Below the pieces are notes generated by a model. The model did no database searches, was not told where the DNA came from, and saw only the letters and a list, made by a program, of their open reading frames with translations. A DNA stretch of 6,709 bases, taken from assembly GCA_030830425.1 (NCBI GenBank), contig JAURND010000029.1, positions 1 to 6,709 of the forward strand. Reading direction: 5' to 3'. The translations under genes were made by a program, and so were the position numbers. Positions 1-6,583 of the stretch are shown piece by piece; position 1 is the stretch's first letter; each line of letters begins with the position of its first letter. This DNA is from Gammaproteobacteria bacterium (lineage in GTDB: Bacteria > Pseudomonadota > Gammaproteobacteria > JAURND01).

Positions 1-116
1 ACTTGACTAAAATCTGACCGTTTATACCAGTCTTTGTGTGGTGCTGAATAATTACAAAGAAAGTAAATGCAATATTCCTGGCCAAACCGCTGCTATTATA
101 ATGAAATAGACCCGAA
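1..116. other. Non-coding stretch downstream of sdhA; no gene recognised
   Basis: This is the region after the sdhA stop at the left edge of the window. The minus strand has no ATG or GTG here, so an sdhB start is not visible. One minus-strand frame stays open to the edge, but its translation does not resemble SdhB and its only in-frame start-like codon is a TTG at 85-83. The ATTATAAT at 95-102 gives a TATAAT box on both strands. On the minus strand the hexamer 17 bases upstream (TCATTA) is a poor -35, so promoter function is doubtful. I found no clear hairpin followed by a T tract. Confidence 0.6.
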
Positions 117-1880
117 TTAATGATCCCTTTCTTTGACAGCAATGGGGTCTATATAGTTGGGTTGTTGGTTGACTTTTCGCTGAGCTATTGAACCGTCCAT
201 CCAATAAATGGAATGGGCTAGCCAACGTTTATCATCTCGTTCTGGGTAATCGACGCGGGCATGTCCGCCACGGCTTTCTGTACGATTTTCTGCGCATGCC
301 GCAGTGGATAACGCGACTTCTAGCATGTTGTCTAATTCTAATGCTTCAACACGCGCGGTGTTAAATTTTTTAGATTTATCTGATAAAAATGCATGCGGTA
401 ATCGTTCGCGTAAATGGGTTAATTTTTTTAATCCTTCAGCCATGGATGAGCCATCTCGGAATACCCCAAAATCTTCTTGCATGATTTTTTTCATGCTTTG
501 ACGAATGCCCTGCATATTTTCGCCTTTATCTTGTGAGCGTTCCCAACGGTACAAGCGCGCCAAAGCCGCATCCAACTCACTTTGGTTGACGGTAGGCATT
601 GGCAGTCCTTCCGAAAAGGCTTGTTCGACGTGTAATCCTGCTGCGCGACCAAACACGACTAAATCTAATAAAGAGTTCGCCCCTAAACGATTGGCGCCAT
701 GTACGGATACACAAGCACATTCGCCGACCGCATACAAACCGTCTACGATTTGATCGCAACCTTTTTGGTCTACGGTGAGTACTTGACCATGAATATTAGT
801 GGGTATACCGCCCATTAAATAGTGGGTAGTAGGTACAACAGGAATAGGATTTTTAGTGGGATCGACGCCAGCAAATGTTTTGGCGAGCGCGCTGATTCCT
901 GGCAGTCGAGTTTCTAAAACATCAGCACCTAAATGATCGAGTTTGAGCAGAACATGATCGCCACGGGGACCTGCGCCGCGACCTTCGCGTATCTCCATAA
1001 TAGAAGATCGCGCAACCACATCTCGACAAGATAAATCTTTGAGATGCGGCGCGTAACGTTCCATAAAACGTTCTCCATTTTTATTGAGCAGATAGCCGCC
1101 TTCACCTCTGGCACCTTCTGTGACCAGTACACCAACGCCAGGGATACCGGTAGGGTGAAATTGCCACATTTCCATGTCTTGCAATGGTAATCCTGCACGC
1201 AATGCTAAGCCTAAACCATCACCTGTGCAGCTGTGAGCATTGGTGGTAGTTTGAAAAATTCGTCCTGCACCGCCAGTGGCCAAAATCGTCACACGACTTT
1301 TTAGAAAGGCGACTTCGCCAGATTCAATAGATAGAGCAATGACGCCTGCAATGCTGCCAGTGATCGATTTCACCAGATCAATTGCGTACCACTCATTATA
1401 AAGATTTGTTTTTGCTTGGACATTTTTCTGAAATAAGGTATGCAGCATCGCGTGTCCGGTGCGATCTGCAGCGCAACAGGTGCGTTGTGCTAAATCACCA
1501 CCAAAGTTGAGTGTCTGTCCGCCGAAAGAACGTTGATAAATGTGGCCAGATTCTGTGCGCGAGAAAGGCAATCCCATGTGTTCTAATTCGATAATGGTTG
1601 CGGGTGCTTCTTTGCACATATATTCAATAGCGTCTTGGTCACCTAAAAAATCAGCACCCATGACGGTGTCGTACATATGCCAGCGCCAGTCATCCACGCC
1701 AGCATTACCCAGTGCGGCATTAATACCGCCTTGTGCTGAAACCGTATGCGAACGAGTCGGGAATACTTTGGAGACCAAAGCAACTTTTTTCCCAGATTGA
1801 GCCAGTTGCAGTGAAGCACGTTGACCGGCACCACCGGCACCAATAATAATGGCGTCAAAAACATGTTCAGAAATAGACAT
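117..1880 (-). CDS. sdhA: Succinate dehydrogenase flavoprotein subunit SdhA
   Basis: SdhA carries the covalent FAD and the dicarboxylate site of succinate dehydrogenase (complex II), oxidising succinate to fumarate on the cytoplasmic face of the inner membrane. The 587 residues match the E. coli length (588) nearly end to end. Visible features are the FAD-binding GAGGAG at 14-19, the SHTVSAQGG block with His45 as the FAD-linked histidine, QFHPTG with His242, Thr254-Glu255, Arg286, His353 in THYLMGG, and Arg398 in [12 protein letters not shown]. These correspond to the known catalytic and substrate-binding positions. The C-terminal helical domain (about 430-587, including [11 protein letters not shown]) is complete. 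The ATG at 1880 aligns with the usual N-terminus. It lies 6 bases after the sdhD stop, with an AGGA (1893-1896) a rather long 12 bases upstream. It is the third gene of sdhCDA. Confidence 0.98.
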   Translation of the reverse strand: MSISEHVFDAIIIGAGGAGQRASLQLAQSGKKVALVSKVFPTRSHTVSAQGGINAALGNAGVDDWRWHMYDTVMGADFLGDQDAIEYMCKEAPATIIELEHMGLPFSRTESGHIYQRSFGGQTLNFGGDLAQRTCCAADRTGHAMLHTLFQKNVQAKTNLYNEWYAIDLVKSITGSIAGVIALSIESGEVAFLKSRVTILATGGAGRIFQTTTNAHSCTGDGLGLALRAGLPLQDMEMWQFHPTGIPGVGVLVTEGARGEGGYLLNKNGERFMERYAPHLKDLSCRDVVARSSIMEIREGRGAGPRGDHVLLKLDHLGADVLETRLPGISALAKTFAGVDPTKNPIPVVPTTHYLMGGIPTNIHGQVLTVDQKGCDQIVDGLYAVGECACVSVHGANRLGANSLLDLVVFGRAAGLHVEQAFSEGLPMPTVNQSELDAALARLYRWERSQDKGENMQGIRQSMKKIMQEDFGVFRDGSSMAEGLKKLTHLRERLPHAFLSDKSKKFNTARVEALELDNMLEVALSTAACAENRTESRGGHARVDYPERDDKRWLAHSIYWMDGSIAQRKVNQQPNYIDPIAVKERDH

Positions 1881-1886
1881 AGCGAT

Positions 1887-2234
1887 TTATCGTCCTATTA
1901 TAATCAAAATACCCCAAACCAGATTGCTCAACAAAGCCAATATTGTCGCCACTTGAAAAAAAGTGCGAGAAACAGGGCATTTTAGGTAATCGGTAAAGAT
2001 AGTCCACATGCCTACCCAGGTATGATAGACCACGCTTAACAGAGCTAGACAGGTGAAAATACGCACTGCAGTGATTCCAAAAAATGCAGACCAAGCGGTA
2101 TACGTGAGCGGGGAATGCAAAGCCAAAAACACGACAATAAATGTCAGATATAAGGCCAAAATAACGGCAGTAATGCGCTGGATTAACCAGTCACGCACGC
2201 CGCTTTGGGTGAGACTCAAGTTTTTGCCTACCAT
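1887..2234 (-). CDS. sdhD: Succinate dehydrogenase membrane anchor SdhD
   Basis: SdhD is the small cytochrome b556 anchor subunit that, with SdhC, binds SdhAB to the inner membrane and forms the ubiquinone site. There are three hydrophobic segments, at about 18-40, 50-77 and 90-113. The HTWVGMW and TDYLK motifs are present. I chose the ATG at 2234 rather than the in-frame ATG at 2240, because AGGAG (2242-2246) is 7 bases from the former and only 1 base from the latter. That start gives 115 residues, the E. coli length, and places the heme-ligand histidine at 71 and the quinone-site tyrosine at 83, the same numbers as in E. coli. The gene overlaps the end of sdhC by 7 bases, suggesting translational coupling, and ends 6 bases before sdhA. 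Confidence 0.95.
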   Translation of the reverse strand: MVGKNLSLTQSGVRDWLIQRITAVILALYLTFIVVFLALHSPLTYTAWSAFFGITAVRIFTCLALLSVVYHTWVGMWTIFTDYLKCPVSRTFFQVATILALLSNLVWGILIIIGR

Positions 2235-2602
2235 AACCATACTCCTGCTAATGCGATGCCTAGCGTGCTGAATATCAACACTAAATACGCACCAATTCGA
2301 CCACCGATGAGTGATTCACCGATGCCTGCATCCATACATAAGTGGCGAATACCAGCGACCAGATGAAACCACAATGCGCTCAGCATGACCCATATTAAAA
2401 ATGCAATCATGGGCATGCGTATGCATTGATGTATGTGATCAAACGCAGATTCATTCGCTAAAGAACTTGAAAGTAGCCATAATAATAGCGGAATGAATAA
2501 AAACATTAAGACGCCTGAGGCACGATGTAAAATAGAAACGATGGCCGGCAGGGGAAAACGGATTTTCAATAAATTCAGATGAATAGGTCGTTGAGGTTTC
2601 AC
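2228..2602 (-). CDS. sdhC: Succinate dehydrogenase cytochrome b556 subunit SdhC
   Basis: SdhC is the larger membrane anchor of complex II. It shares the heme b and the ubiquinone pocket with SdhD. The protein opens with KPQRPIHLNL, then the ASILHR-type motif (Ser23, His26, Arg27, equal to E. coli Ser27, His30, Arg31), and later FHLVAGIRHLCMD with His80 as the expected heme ligand (E. coli His84). Three transmembrane segments lie at about 20-45, 64-88 and 100-123. The frame is open further upstream to a TTG at 2659, but that codon lies in the -35 box. The GTG at 2602 has AAGGA 8 bases upstream and matches the family N-terminus, giving 124 residues. It is the first gene of the operon; its stop overlaps the sdhD start. 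Confidence 0.95.
   Translation of the reverse strand: MKPQRPIHLNLLKIRFPLPAIVSILHRASGVLMFLFIPLLLWLLSSSLANESAFDHIHQCIRMPMIAFLIWVMLSALWFHLVAGIRHLCMDAGIGESLIGGRIGAYLVLIFSTLGIALAGVWLW
2242..2246 (-). promoter_or_regulatory. Ribosome-binding site that fixes the sdhD start
   Basis: AGGAG on the minus strand, inside the end of sdhC. It is 7 bases before the ATG at 2234 but only 1 base before the ATG at 2240, so it selects the downstream start. Confidence 0.85.
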
Positions 2603-2610
2603 GGCATGTA

Positions 2611-2615
2611 TCCTT
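2611..2615 (-). promoter_or_regulatory. Ribosome-binding site that fixes the sdhC GTG start
   Basis: AAGGA on the minus strand, 8 bases before the GTG at 2602. An out-of-frame ATG at 2607 reads ATG-CCG-TGA and is only 3 bases away, so it is not a competing gene start. Confidence 0.85.
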
Positions 2616-2630
2616 GAGTGAGATAAAGGT

Positions 2631-2659
2631 AGTATACCCGTATAAATATACGCACTCAA
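2631..2659 (-). promoter_or_regulatory. Sigma70-type promoter of sdhCDA
   Basis: On the minus strand, TTGAGT (2654-2659) is the -35 and TATACT (2631-2636) the -10, separated by exactly 17 bases. They match the consensus at 4 of 6 and 5 of 6 positions. Transcription would begin near 2624-2625, leaving a leader of about 22 bases before the sdhC GTG. The position directly upstream of the first operon gene supports the call. It has not been tested experimentally here. Confidence 0.75.
2639..2652. promoter_or_regulatory. Palindrome in the sdh promoter spacer, possible operator
   Basis: CGTATA-AA-TATACG is a perfect inverted repeat with 6-base arms. It falls wholly inside the 17-base spacer between the -35 and -10 of the sdh promoter. 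A further self-complementary GTATAC (2632-2637) overlaps the -10. A dimeric regulator bound here would block RNA polymerase. I do not recognise the site as that of a named regulator, and AT-rich palindromes of this size can arise by chance. Confidence 0.35.
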
Positions 2660-2787
2660 ACTGAAAATGCAGTCATTAGCAATTTTGGCTCAAAAATCGG
2701 GAATTGCTGAGCAATTTTTATCCAGCTTCCCACCCTTTGATTTTTCTGATATTTTGCTATCTGTTATTTCGCCTGAAATCATGATCT
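2660..2787 (+). other. Upstream region of prfA
   Basis: This is the prfA side of the divergent spacer. No convincing -35/-10 pair reads towards prfA. The best is TTGATT (2737-2742) with TATCTG (2758-2763), whose 15-base spacing is short. Another possible -10, TATAAA at 2641-2646, lacks a well-spaced -35. The 15-base dyad AATTGCT-G-AGCAATT sits at 2702-2716. Confidence 0.4.
2702..2716. repeat. Short perfect dyad in the prfA upstream region
   Basis: AATTGCT, a central G, then AGCAATT. On the plus strand it is followed by TTT, so it resembles a very weak terminator hairpin. No plus-strand gene ends upstream of it, so an operator or chance palindrome is equally possible. AGCAATTTT also occurs at 2678-2686, making a direct repeat of one arm 32 bases away. 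Confidence 0.4.
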
Positions 2788-3882
2788 ATGAAAACATCCC
2801 TGCAAAACAAGCTCATTTCTTTGACAGAACGCCACGAAGAATTACAGCGCCTATTAAGCGAAGCAACGGTCATTGTCGATCAAGCGCGTTTTCGCGCATT
2901 ATCGGTAGAATATTCCGGATTAGAACCGGTAGTGCAATGTTTCCAGGCGTATCAAAAAACCCAAGCAGCGATTGAATCTGCGGAACAATTGTTGGCAGAT
3001 GAAACAGATGCCAGTATGCGTGAATTGGTGAAAGAAGAGCTGTATCAGCAAACTCAGGCACTCGCAGCACTGGAAGAATCTCTGAAAGTTTTATTATTGC
3101 CTAAAGATGCGAACGATCAACGGAATATATTTTTAGAAATACGTGCGGCTGCTGGCGGTGATGAAGCAGCGATTTTTGCAGGTGATTTATTACGAATGTA
3201 TTCTCGATATATCGATTCATTGGGTTGGCATATTGAAATTTTATCTGAAAATCATGGCGAACATGGCGGCTATAAAGAAATTATTACGCGAGTGACAGGT
3301 CAAAATGTTTATGCGCAATTAAAGTTTGAATCGGGTGCGCATCGCGTACAACGTGTTCCGCTGACCGAATCACAAGGCCGCGTACATACCTCCACTTGTA
3401 CGGTCGCCATTTTGCCTGAGGTTGATGAGGTAGACGCTATTGATATTAATCCGGCGGATTTACGGGTAGATACCTACCGCGCATCAGGGGCAGGTGGGCA
3501 GCATGTCAATCGTACCGAATCTGCGATCCGCATCACGCATATTCCAACGGGTGTGGTCGTGGAATGCCAAGATGAGCGCTCTCAACATAAAAATCGTGCG
3601 CGAGCGATGGGTGTGCTGCGAGCCAGGTTGTTAGCCAGTGAGCAAGAAAAGCAGCATCGCGAACAAAGCGAAACTCGACGTAATTTGGTGGGCACCGGTG
3701 ATCGCTCTGAACGCATTCGTACCTATAATTTCCCACAAGGACGAGTGACCGATCATCGCATTAACTTAACCTTGTATCATTTGCCAGACATCATGGAAGG
3801 GGCAGGATTAGCCAAAGTTATCGAACCTTTAATGCGCGAACATCAGGCAGATTTACTGGCGGTAGCAGGAGAGGGCGTTTGA
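2788..3882 (+). CDS. prfA: Peptide chain release factor 1 (RF1)
   Basis: RF1 recognises UAA and UAG in the ribosomal A site and triggers release of the finished protein. The 364 residues match E. coli RF1 (360) along their length. Domain 1 is the N-terminal helical part (about 1-105). The GGYKEII region and the [14 protein letters not shown] segment follow. This segment carries the PxT stop-codon recognition tripeptide as Pro191-Leu192-Thr193, where the middle residue is Ala in E. coli RF1; RF2 would have SPF instead. The catalytic GGQ is at 236-238 in SGAGGQHVN, and DERSQHKN and [13 protein letters not shown] follow. The ATG at 2788 gives MKTS, like MKPS in E. coli, but no good Shine-Dalgarno precedes it. 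hemA is not upstream and prmC, whose product methylates the GGQ glutamine, is not downstream. Confidence 0.98.
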   Translation: MKTSLQNKLISLTERHEELQRLLSEATVIVDQARFRALSVEYSGLEPVVQCFQAYQKTQAAIESAEQLLADETDASMRELVKEELYQQTQALAALEESLKVLLLPKDANDQRNIFLEIRAAAGGDEAAIFAGDLLRMYSRYIDSLGWHIEILSENHGEHGGYKEIITRVTGQNVYAQLKFESGAHRVQRVPLTESQGRVHTSTCTVAILPEVDEVDAIDINPADLRVDTYRASGAGGQHVNRTESAIRITHIPTGVVVECQDERSQHKNRARAMGVLRARLLASEQEKQHREQSETRRNLVGTGDRSERIRTYNFPQGRVTDHRINLTLYHLPDIMEGAGLAKVIEPLMREHQADLLAVAGEGV

Positions 3883-3902
3883 CACTTGATTTCACCATCT
3901 AA
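3879..3902 (+). other. Seven-codon reading frame overlapping the prfA stop; possible remnant of prmC start
   Basis: A TTG start overlaps the prfA stop as TTGA and is preceded at a 7-base spacing by AGGAG (3867-3871). It reads MTLDFTI and stops with TAA at 3900-3902, 17 bases before the asmA ATG. In many gammaproteobacteria prmC begins directly at or overlapping the prfA stop. The strong site and overlap look like a translation start that has lost its gene. It could instead act as a small leader that hands ribosomes on to asmA, or be chance, since the AGGAG is also RF1 coding sequence. Confidence 0.3.
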
Positions 3903-3919
3903 CAAGAGCGTTATAAAAA

Positions 3920-5596
3920 ATGAACCGATTTAAAAAACTGATTTATTTTATTGTTTTCGCAGTGGTTTTACTTATGTTGATTATTTTTGCTGCTATTCGT
4001 TTTATCAATCCTAATCATTATAAAGCGCAAATAATACAGGTGGTGCATGAAAAAACAGGGCGTGATTTAGAGATCAAAGGAGATATCGCGCTTTCTTTTT
4101 TTCCGTGGATTGGTGTGACCGTCAATGAAATACATCTGGCCAATCCAGTTGGATTTCAACCTCAGGTCGAATTTGCCAGTGTGGGCAAGGTCGATATCAG
4201 CGTTAAGGTAATGCCTTTATTGTCCCATAAAATTGAAGTGGGGGAAATCACGTTGAGGGATCTTAGGCTGAATTTATACAAAAACAAAGCAGGGCTGACC
4301 AATTGGCAAGATTTAGCGAATGCGCCAACTACGCATCAATCTACAGCTGCTTCTGCTGATTTAGCGAGTGCGGATCAGGATAATCGGCCCCCTAGAAGCC
4401 CGAAGACTGTTGTAGCGTTACCCTCATCCGATATGAGTATAATTTCAATTGCAGGCGTGAATATTGATGGCGCAAATATTCACTGGCATGACGATCAAAA
4501 ATCACAAGATATTCAGATCAGCCATTTAAAAGTCACCAGCGACCATCCACAAATAGGGGTATTTTTTCCCTTCCATTTAGATTTGGATATCGCTTCCAAT
4601 AAACCAGCGATAGCAGGGCATTTATCTTTTCAGACTCAAATTAAGGCAAGTTTCGCTCATGACGATGATCTCAATCAACTGGCACTCAACGATATTAATC
4701 TGATCTTTGAGTCGCCCGAGCAAGCTCAGCGAATTGTTTTTATGGCTAAACAAGTGACGACAGTTTTAAAGGCACAAACGTTGGTAATGTCTGGAGGCGT
4801 GTTGAGCATCAATGGCATGAGTGCAAATATCGATATGCAACTTGAGCATTTGTTGACAAATCCAGTCATGACGATCTATCCGTTGAGTATGAATCTGTAT
4901 GGTGGTCTTGCCAATGGCAAGATGGTCGCAACGCTTGGAGGTGCGATACCTAAATATATCGTAGATGGTACTGCTTCAAATATCGATTTGACCCAACTGA
5001 TTCAATCAGGTCGCTTGATGGGAAAAGCGAAAGTCAAGACCCATCTGACTTTTTCAGGAAAAGATCAAGCGACCCTGTTGAGTAGCCTCAATGGAAATGT
5101 GCAGTTTGATGTGCAAAAAGGGGCGTTAATGGGAATGGATATTCCCTATCAAGTTGAACGCGCATTGGCATTATTGAGAAAACAAGCACCGCCCCCATCA
5201 CCGATTAAAAATCAGACAGATTTTGATGTGTTTAAAGGAACCGGTCAATTGCGTAATGGTGTCTTGAGTAATGAGGATTTATTGATACAATCGCCTAAAT
5301 TTCAGGCAACTGGAAATGGCACTGCAAATTTAGTGTCACAAGCACTCAACTATCATTTGTCTATTGTGGGATTACAGGGGGCGACTAATGCGCAAAAGCA
5401 AGTCGTTCAAACGCCGTCTAAAACAGCCATCGCTGTTTCGATCACAGGCACTTTTGATCGCCCGATGATTACACCCGATATTCATGCATTGATTAAAAGT
5501 GAACTGGGTCAGACAGTGATAAAACGCGTTCAAGATAAACTGCAAAAACTAAGCCCCGAGGGTGCAAATGCGTTGAAACGGTTTTTGCAGCATTAG
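3920..5596 (+). CDS. asmA: AsmA-family inner membrane protein
   Basis: AsmA-family proteins have one N-terminal membrane anchor and a long periplasmic beta-rich body. They influence outer-membrane assembly, and several relatives are implicated in moving phospholipids between the membranes; the exact role of AsmA itself is less settled. Here a membrane helix covers about 7-29, followed by FINPNHYKAQI and GRDLEIKGDIALSFFPWIG (47-65), which match the family N-terminus, then MPLLSHKIEVGEI (98-110; E. coli has LPLLSHQLSV). A low-complexity Ala/Ser/Pro linker spans about 136-170. The conserved C-terminal part includes GALMGMDIPYQVERAL (401-416) and GVLSNEDLLIQSPKFQATGNG (447-467). At 558 residues it is somewhat shorter than E. 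coli AsmA (617). It begins 37 bases after prfA with only a weak AAGAG (3904-3908) upstream, so it is probably co-transcribed with prfA. It may equally be an AsmA paralogue. Confidence 0.88.
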   Translation: MNRFKKLIYFIVFAVVLLMLIIFAAIRFINPNHYKAQIIQVVHEKTGRDLEIKGDIALSFFPWIGVTVNEIHLANPVGFQPQVEFASVGKVDISVKVMPLLSHKIEVGEITLRDLRLNLYKNKAGLTNWQDLANAPTTHQSTAASADLASADQDNRPPRSPKTVVALPSSDMSIISIAGVNIDGANIHWHDDQKSQDIQISHLKVTSDHPQIGVFFPFHLDLDIASNKPAIAGHLSFQTQIKASFAHDDDLNQLALNDINLIFESPEQAQRIVFMAKQVTTVLKAQTLVMSGGVLSINGMSANIDMQLEHLLTNPVMTIYPLSMNLYGGLANGKMVATLGGAIPKYIVDGTASNIDLTQLIQSGRLMGKAKVKTHLTFSGKDQATLLSSLNGNVQFDVQKGALMGMDIPYQVERALALLRKQAPPPSPIKNQTDFDVFKGTGQLRNGVLSNEDLLIQSPKFQATGNGTANLVSQALNYHLSIVGLQGATNAQKQVVQTPSKTAIAVSITGTFDRPMITPDIHALIKSELGQTVIKRVQDKLQKLSPEGANALKRFLQH

Positions 5597-5692
5597 TCGA
5601 TAAGCATCTTTGAGTTTCTCTCTTTGTGGTAGAAATTGCTCGTAGGGCAGATGAGGGGTAACAAAAATAGCATAAAGCGCCAACTCACTCAC
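5549..5692 (-). CDS. Possible 47-residue hypothetical protein coupled to ispA
   Basis: A GTG at 5692-5690 overlaps the ispA stop in the four-base junction GTGA, a form typical of translational coupling. The frame continues for 47 codons to a TAG at 5549-5551. The translation begins VSELALYAIFVTPHLPYEQF and ends in a basic, Leu/Lys-rich part. I do not recognise it. The last 48 bases run antisense to the 3' end of asmA. No good Shine-Dalgarno is seen and the length is within reach of chance, so this may well not be a gene. It shows no likeness to the N-terminus of Dxs, the usual neighbour of IspA. Confidence 0.22.
   Translation of the reverse strand: MSELALYAIFVTPHLPYEQFLPQREKLKDAYRLMLQKPFQRICTLGA
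5597..5688. other. Convergent spacer between asmA and ispA
   Basis: The two flanking genes face each other across 92 bases. I looked for a bidirectional or single terminator and found only an imperfect inverted repeat at about 5611-5640 (TTTCT pairing with AGAAA), without a T tract, so no terminator is called. A possible small minus-strand frame crosses the spacer. Confidence 0.45.
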
Positions 5693-6570
5693 TCGCGAAC
5701 CATCCAGTGAGTCATCGCAGATAAACCATCTGTCGCGATATTCGCGGATGCAAGCGTAGACAACGCTTCATCTTTTAGGTGAGTCACTTTTTTTTTAGCT
5801 TGATCCAAACCCATTATCGAAACATAGGTCATTTTGCCTCGGCGATCATCACTCCCTGGGATTTTTCCTAGCGTGTGAAGATTACCTTCCACGTCTAAAA
5901 TATCATCTTGTATTTGAAATGCCAGTCCGACGCAATGTCCATAATGTAAAATAGCGACCACAATAGGATCAGCCAAATTTATATTTGCAGCGATGATGGC
6001 TAACTGGAGACTGGCATTGATTAAAGCGCCAGTTTTTAAACGATGAGTCATCTCGATTTCTGCGGATTTTATCGGCGTTGCTGATAAATCTAACGATTGT
6101 CCCCCGGCCATACCTGCAGACCCACTGGCACACGCTAGCAAGTGAATCATCTGGAGTTGTTGCTGATGAGAAAGTGGTGAATCGGTTGATCGAGACAGCG
6201 ATTCAAAAGCCAAAGTTTGCAGTGCGTCTCCGGCTAAAATAGCCGTGGCTTCATCAAAGGCTTTGTGGCAAGACAATTTGCCGCGACGCCAATCATCATC
6301 ATCCATCGCAGGTAGATCATCGTGAATTAATGAATAAGTGTGGATAAACTCAATTGCGCAGGCAGGGATATCGAGTTGATCCAAGTTGACTTTCAATGCT
6401 TCGCCAGTTGCATAGACCAGCAAAGGTCGCAAACGTTTTCCGCCATTGAAAACCGCGTAATGCATGGCTTGATGTAGCGTTTTGGGCGTGAGATCTATCG
6501 AAGGAAGCTGTTCTAGAAGTACCTGATGAATACGCTGTTGGTAAAGCTTAATGGGTATAGACATTTCCAC
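5689..6570 (-). CDS. ispA: Farnesyl diphosphate synthase (polyprenyl synthetase, IspA type)
   Basis: IspA condenses dimethylallyl/geranyl diphosphate with isopentenyl diphosphate to make C15 farnesyl diphosphate, the precursor of quinone side chains and undecaprenyl carriers, in the cytoplasm. The 293 residues fit the family (E. coli 299). Visible are GGKRLRP (43-49), the first Asp-rich motif DDLPAMD (84-90) with the two-residue insertion of bacterial FPP synthases, AGDALQTLAF (113-122), GGQSLDL (156-162), KTGAL (179-183) and the second motif DDILD (222-226). Tyr79, five residues before the first motif, fits C15 chain length. The GTG at 6570 is 10 bases from AGAGG (6581-6585); an ATG at 6564 is the alternative and would give 291 residues. 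It lies 13 bases after xseB, presumably in one transcript. Nine consecutive A encode Lys259-261. dxs, its usual downstream neighbour, is absent. Confidence 0.96.
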   Translation of the reverse strand: MEMSIPIKLYQQRIHQVLLEQLPSIDLTPKTLHQAMHYAVFNGGKRLRPLLVYATGEALKVNLDQLDIPACAIEFIHTYSLIHDDLPAMDDDDWRRGKLSCHKAFDEATAILAGDALQTLAFESLSRSTDSPLSHQQQLQMIHLLACASGSAGMAGGQSLDLSATPIKSAEIEMTHRLKTGALINASLQLAIIAANINLADPIVVAILHYGHCVGLAFQIQDDILDVEGNLHTLGKIPGSDDRRGKMTYVSIMGLDQAKKKVTHLKDEALSTLASANIATDGLSAMTHWMVRE

Positions 6571-6583
6571 GAGTCAGGGGCCT

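Noticed and set aside
1..118. A minus-strand frame open from the sdhA stop to the window edge, considered as an sdhB or other gene start.
   Set aside because: It has no ATG or GTG, no ribosome-binding site, and no likeness to SdhB. Openness over about 39 codons is easily chance.
304..1864. Several open frames of 60-89 codons on both strands inside sdhA.
   Set aside because: They lie wholly inside a fully conserved gene, lack ribosome-binding sites, and their translations resemble no family. They are shadows of sdhA.
2238..2240. The first of two in-frame ATG codons of sdhD as its start.
   Set aside because: It is only one base after AGGAG. The second ATG (2234) has proper spacing and gives the E. 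coli length and residue numbering.
2603..2659. An upstream extension of sdhC by 19 residues starting at a TTG (2659).
   Set aside because: The TTG lies in the predicted -35 box, the extra residues have no counterpart in SdhC, and the GTG at 2602 has a well-placed AAGGA.
2667..2975. A plus-strand frame of about 100 codons crossing the prfA start.
   Set aside because: Most of it overlaps prfA in another frame, where RF1 is certain. The upstream part has no family likeness and no ribosome-binding site.
3879..3917. A perfect TTGACA (3879-3884) and a TATAAA (3912-3917) before asmA, suggesting a promoter.
   Set aside because: The two are 27 bases apart, far from the required spacing, and the -10 would place the start of the RNA beyond the asmA ATG. 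The TTGACA is explained by the prfA stop region.
5611..5640. Imperfect inverted repeat after asmA as a terminator.
   Set aside because: The paired arms are short and interrupted and no T tract follows on either strand.
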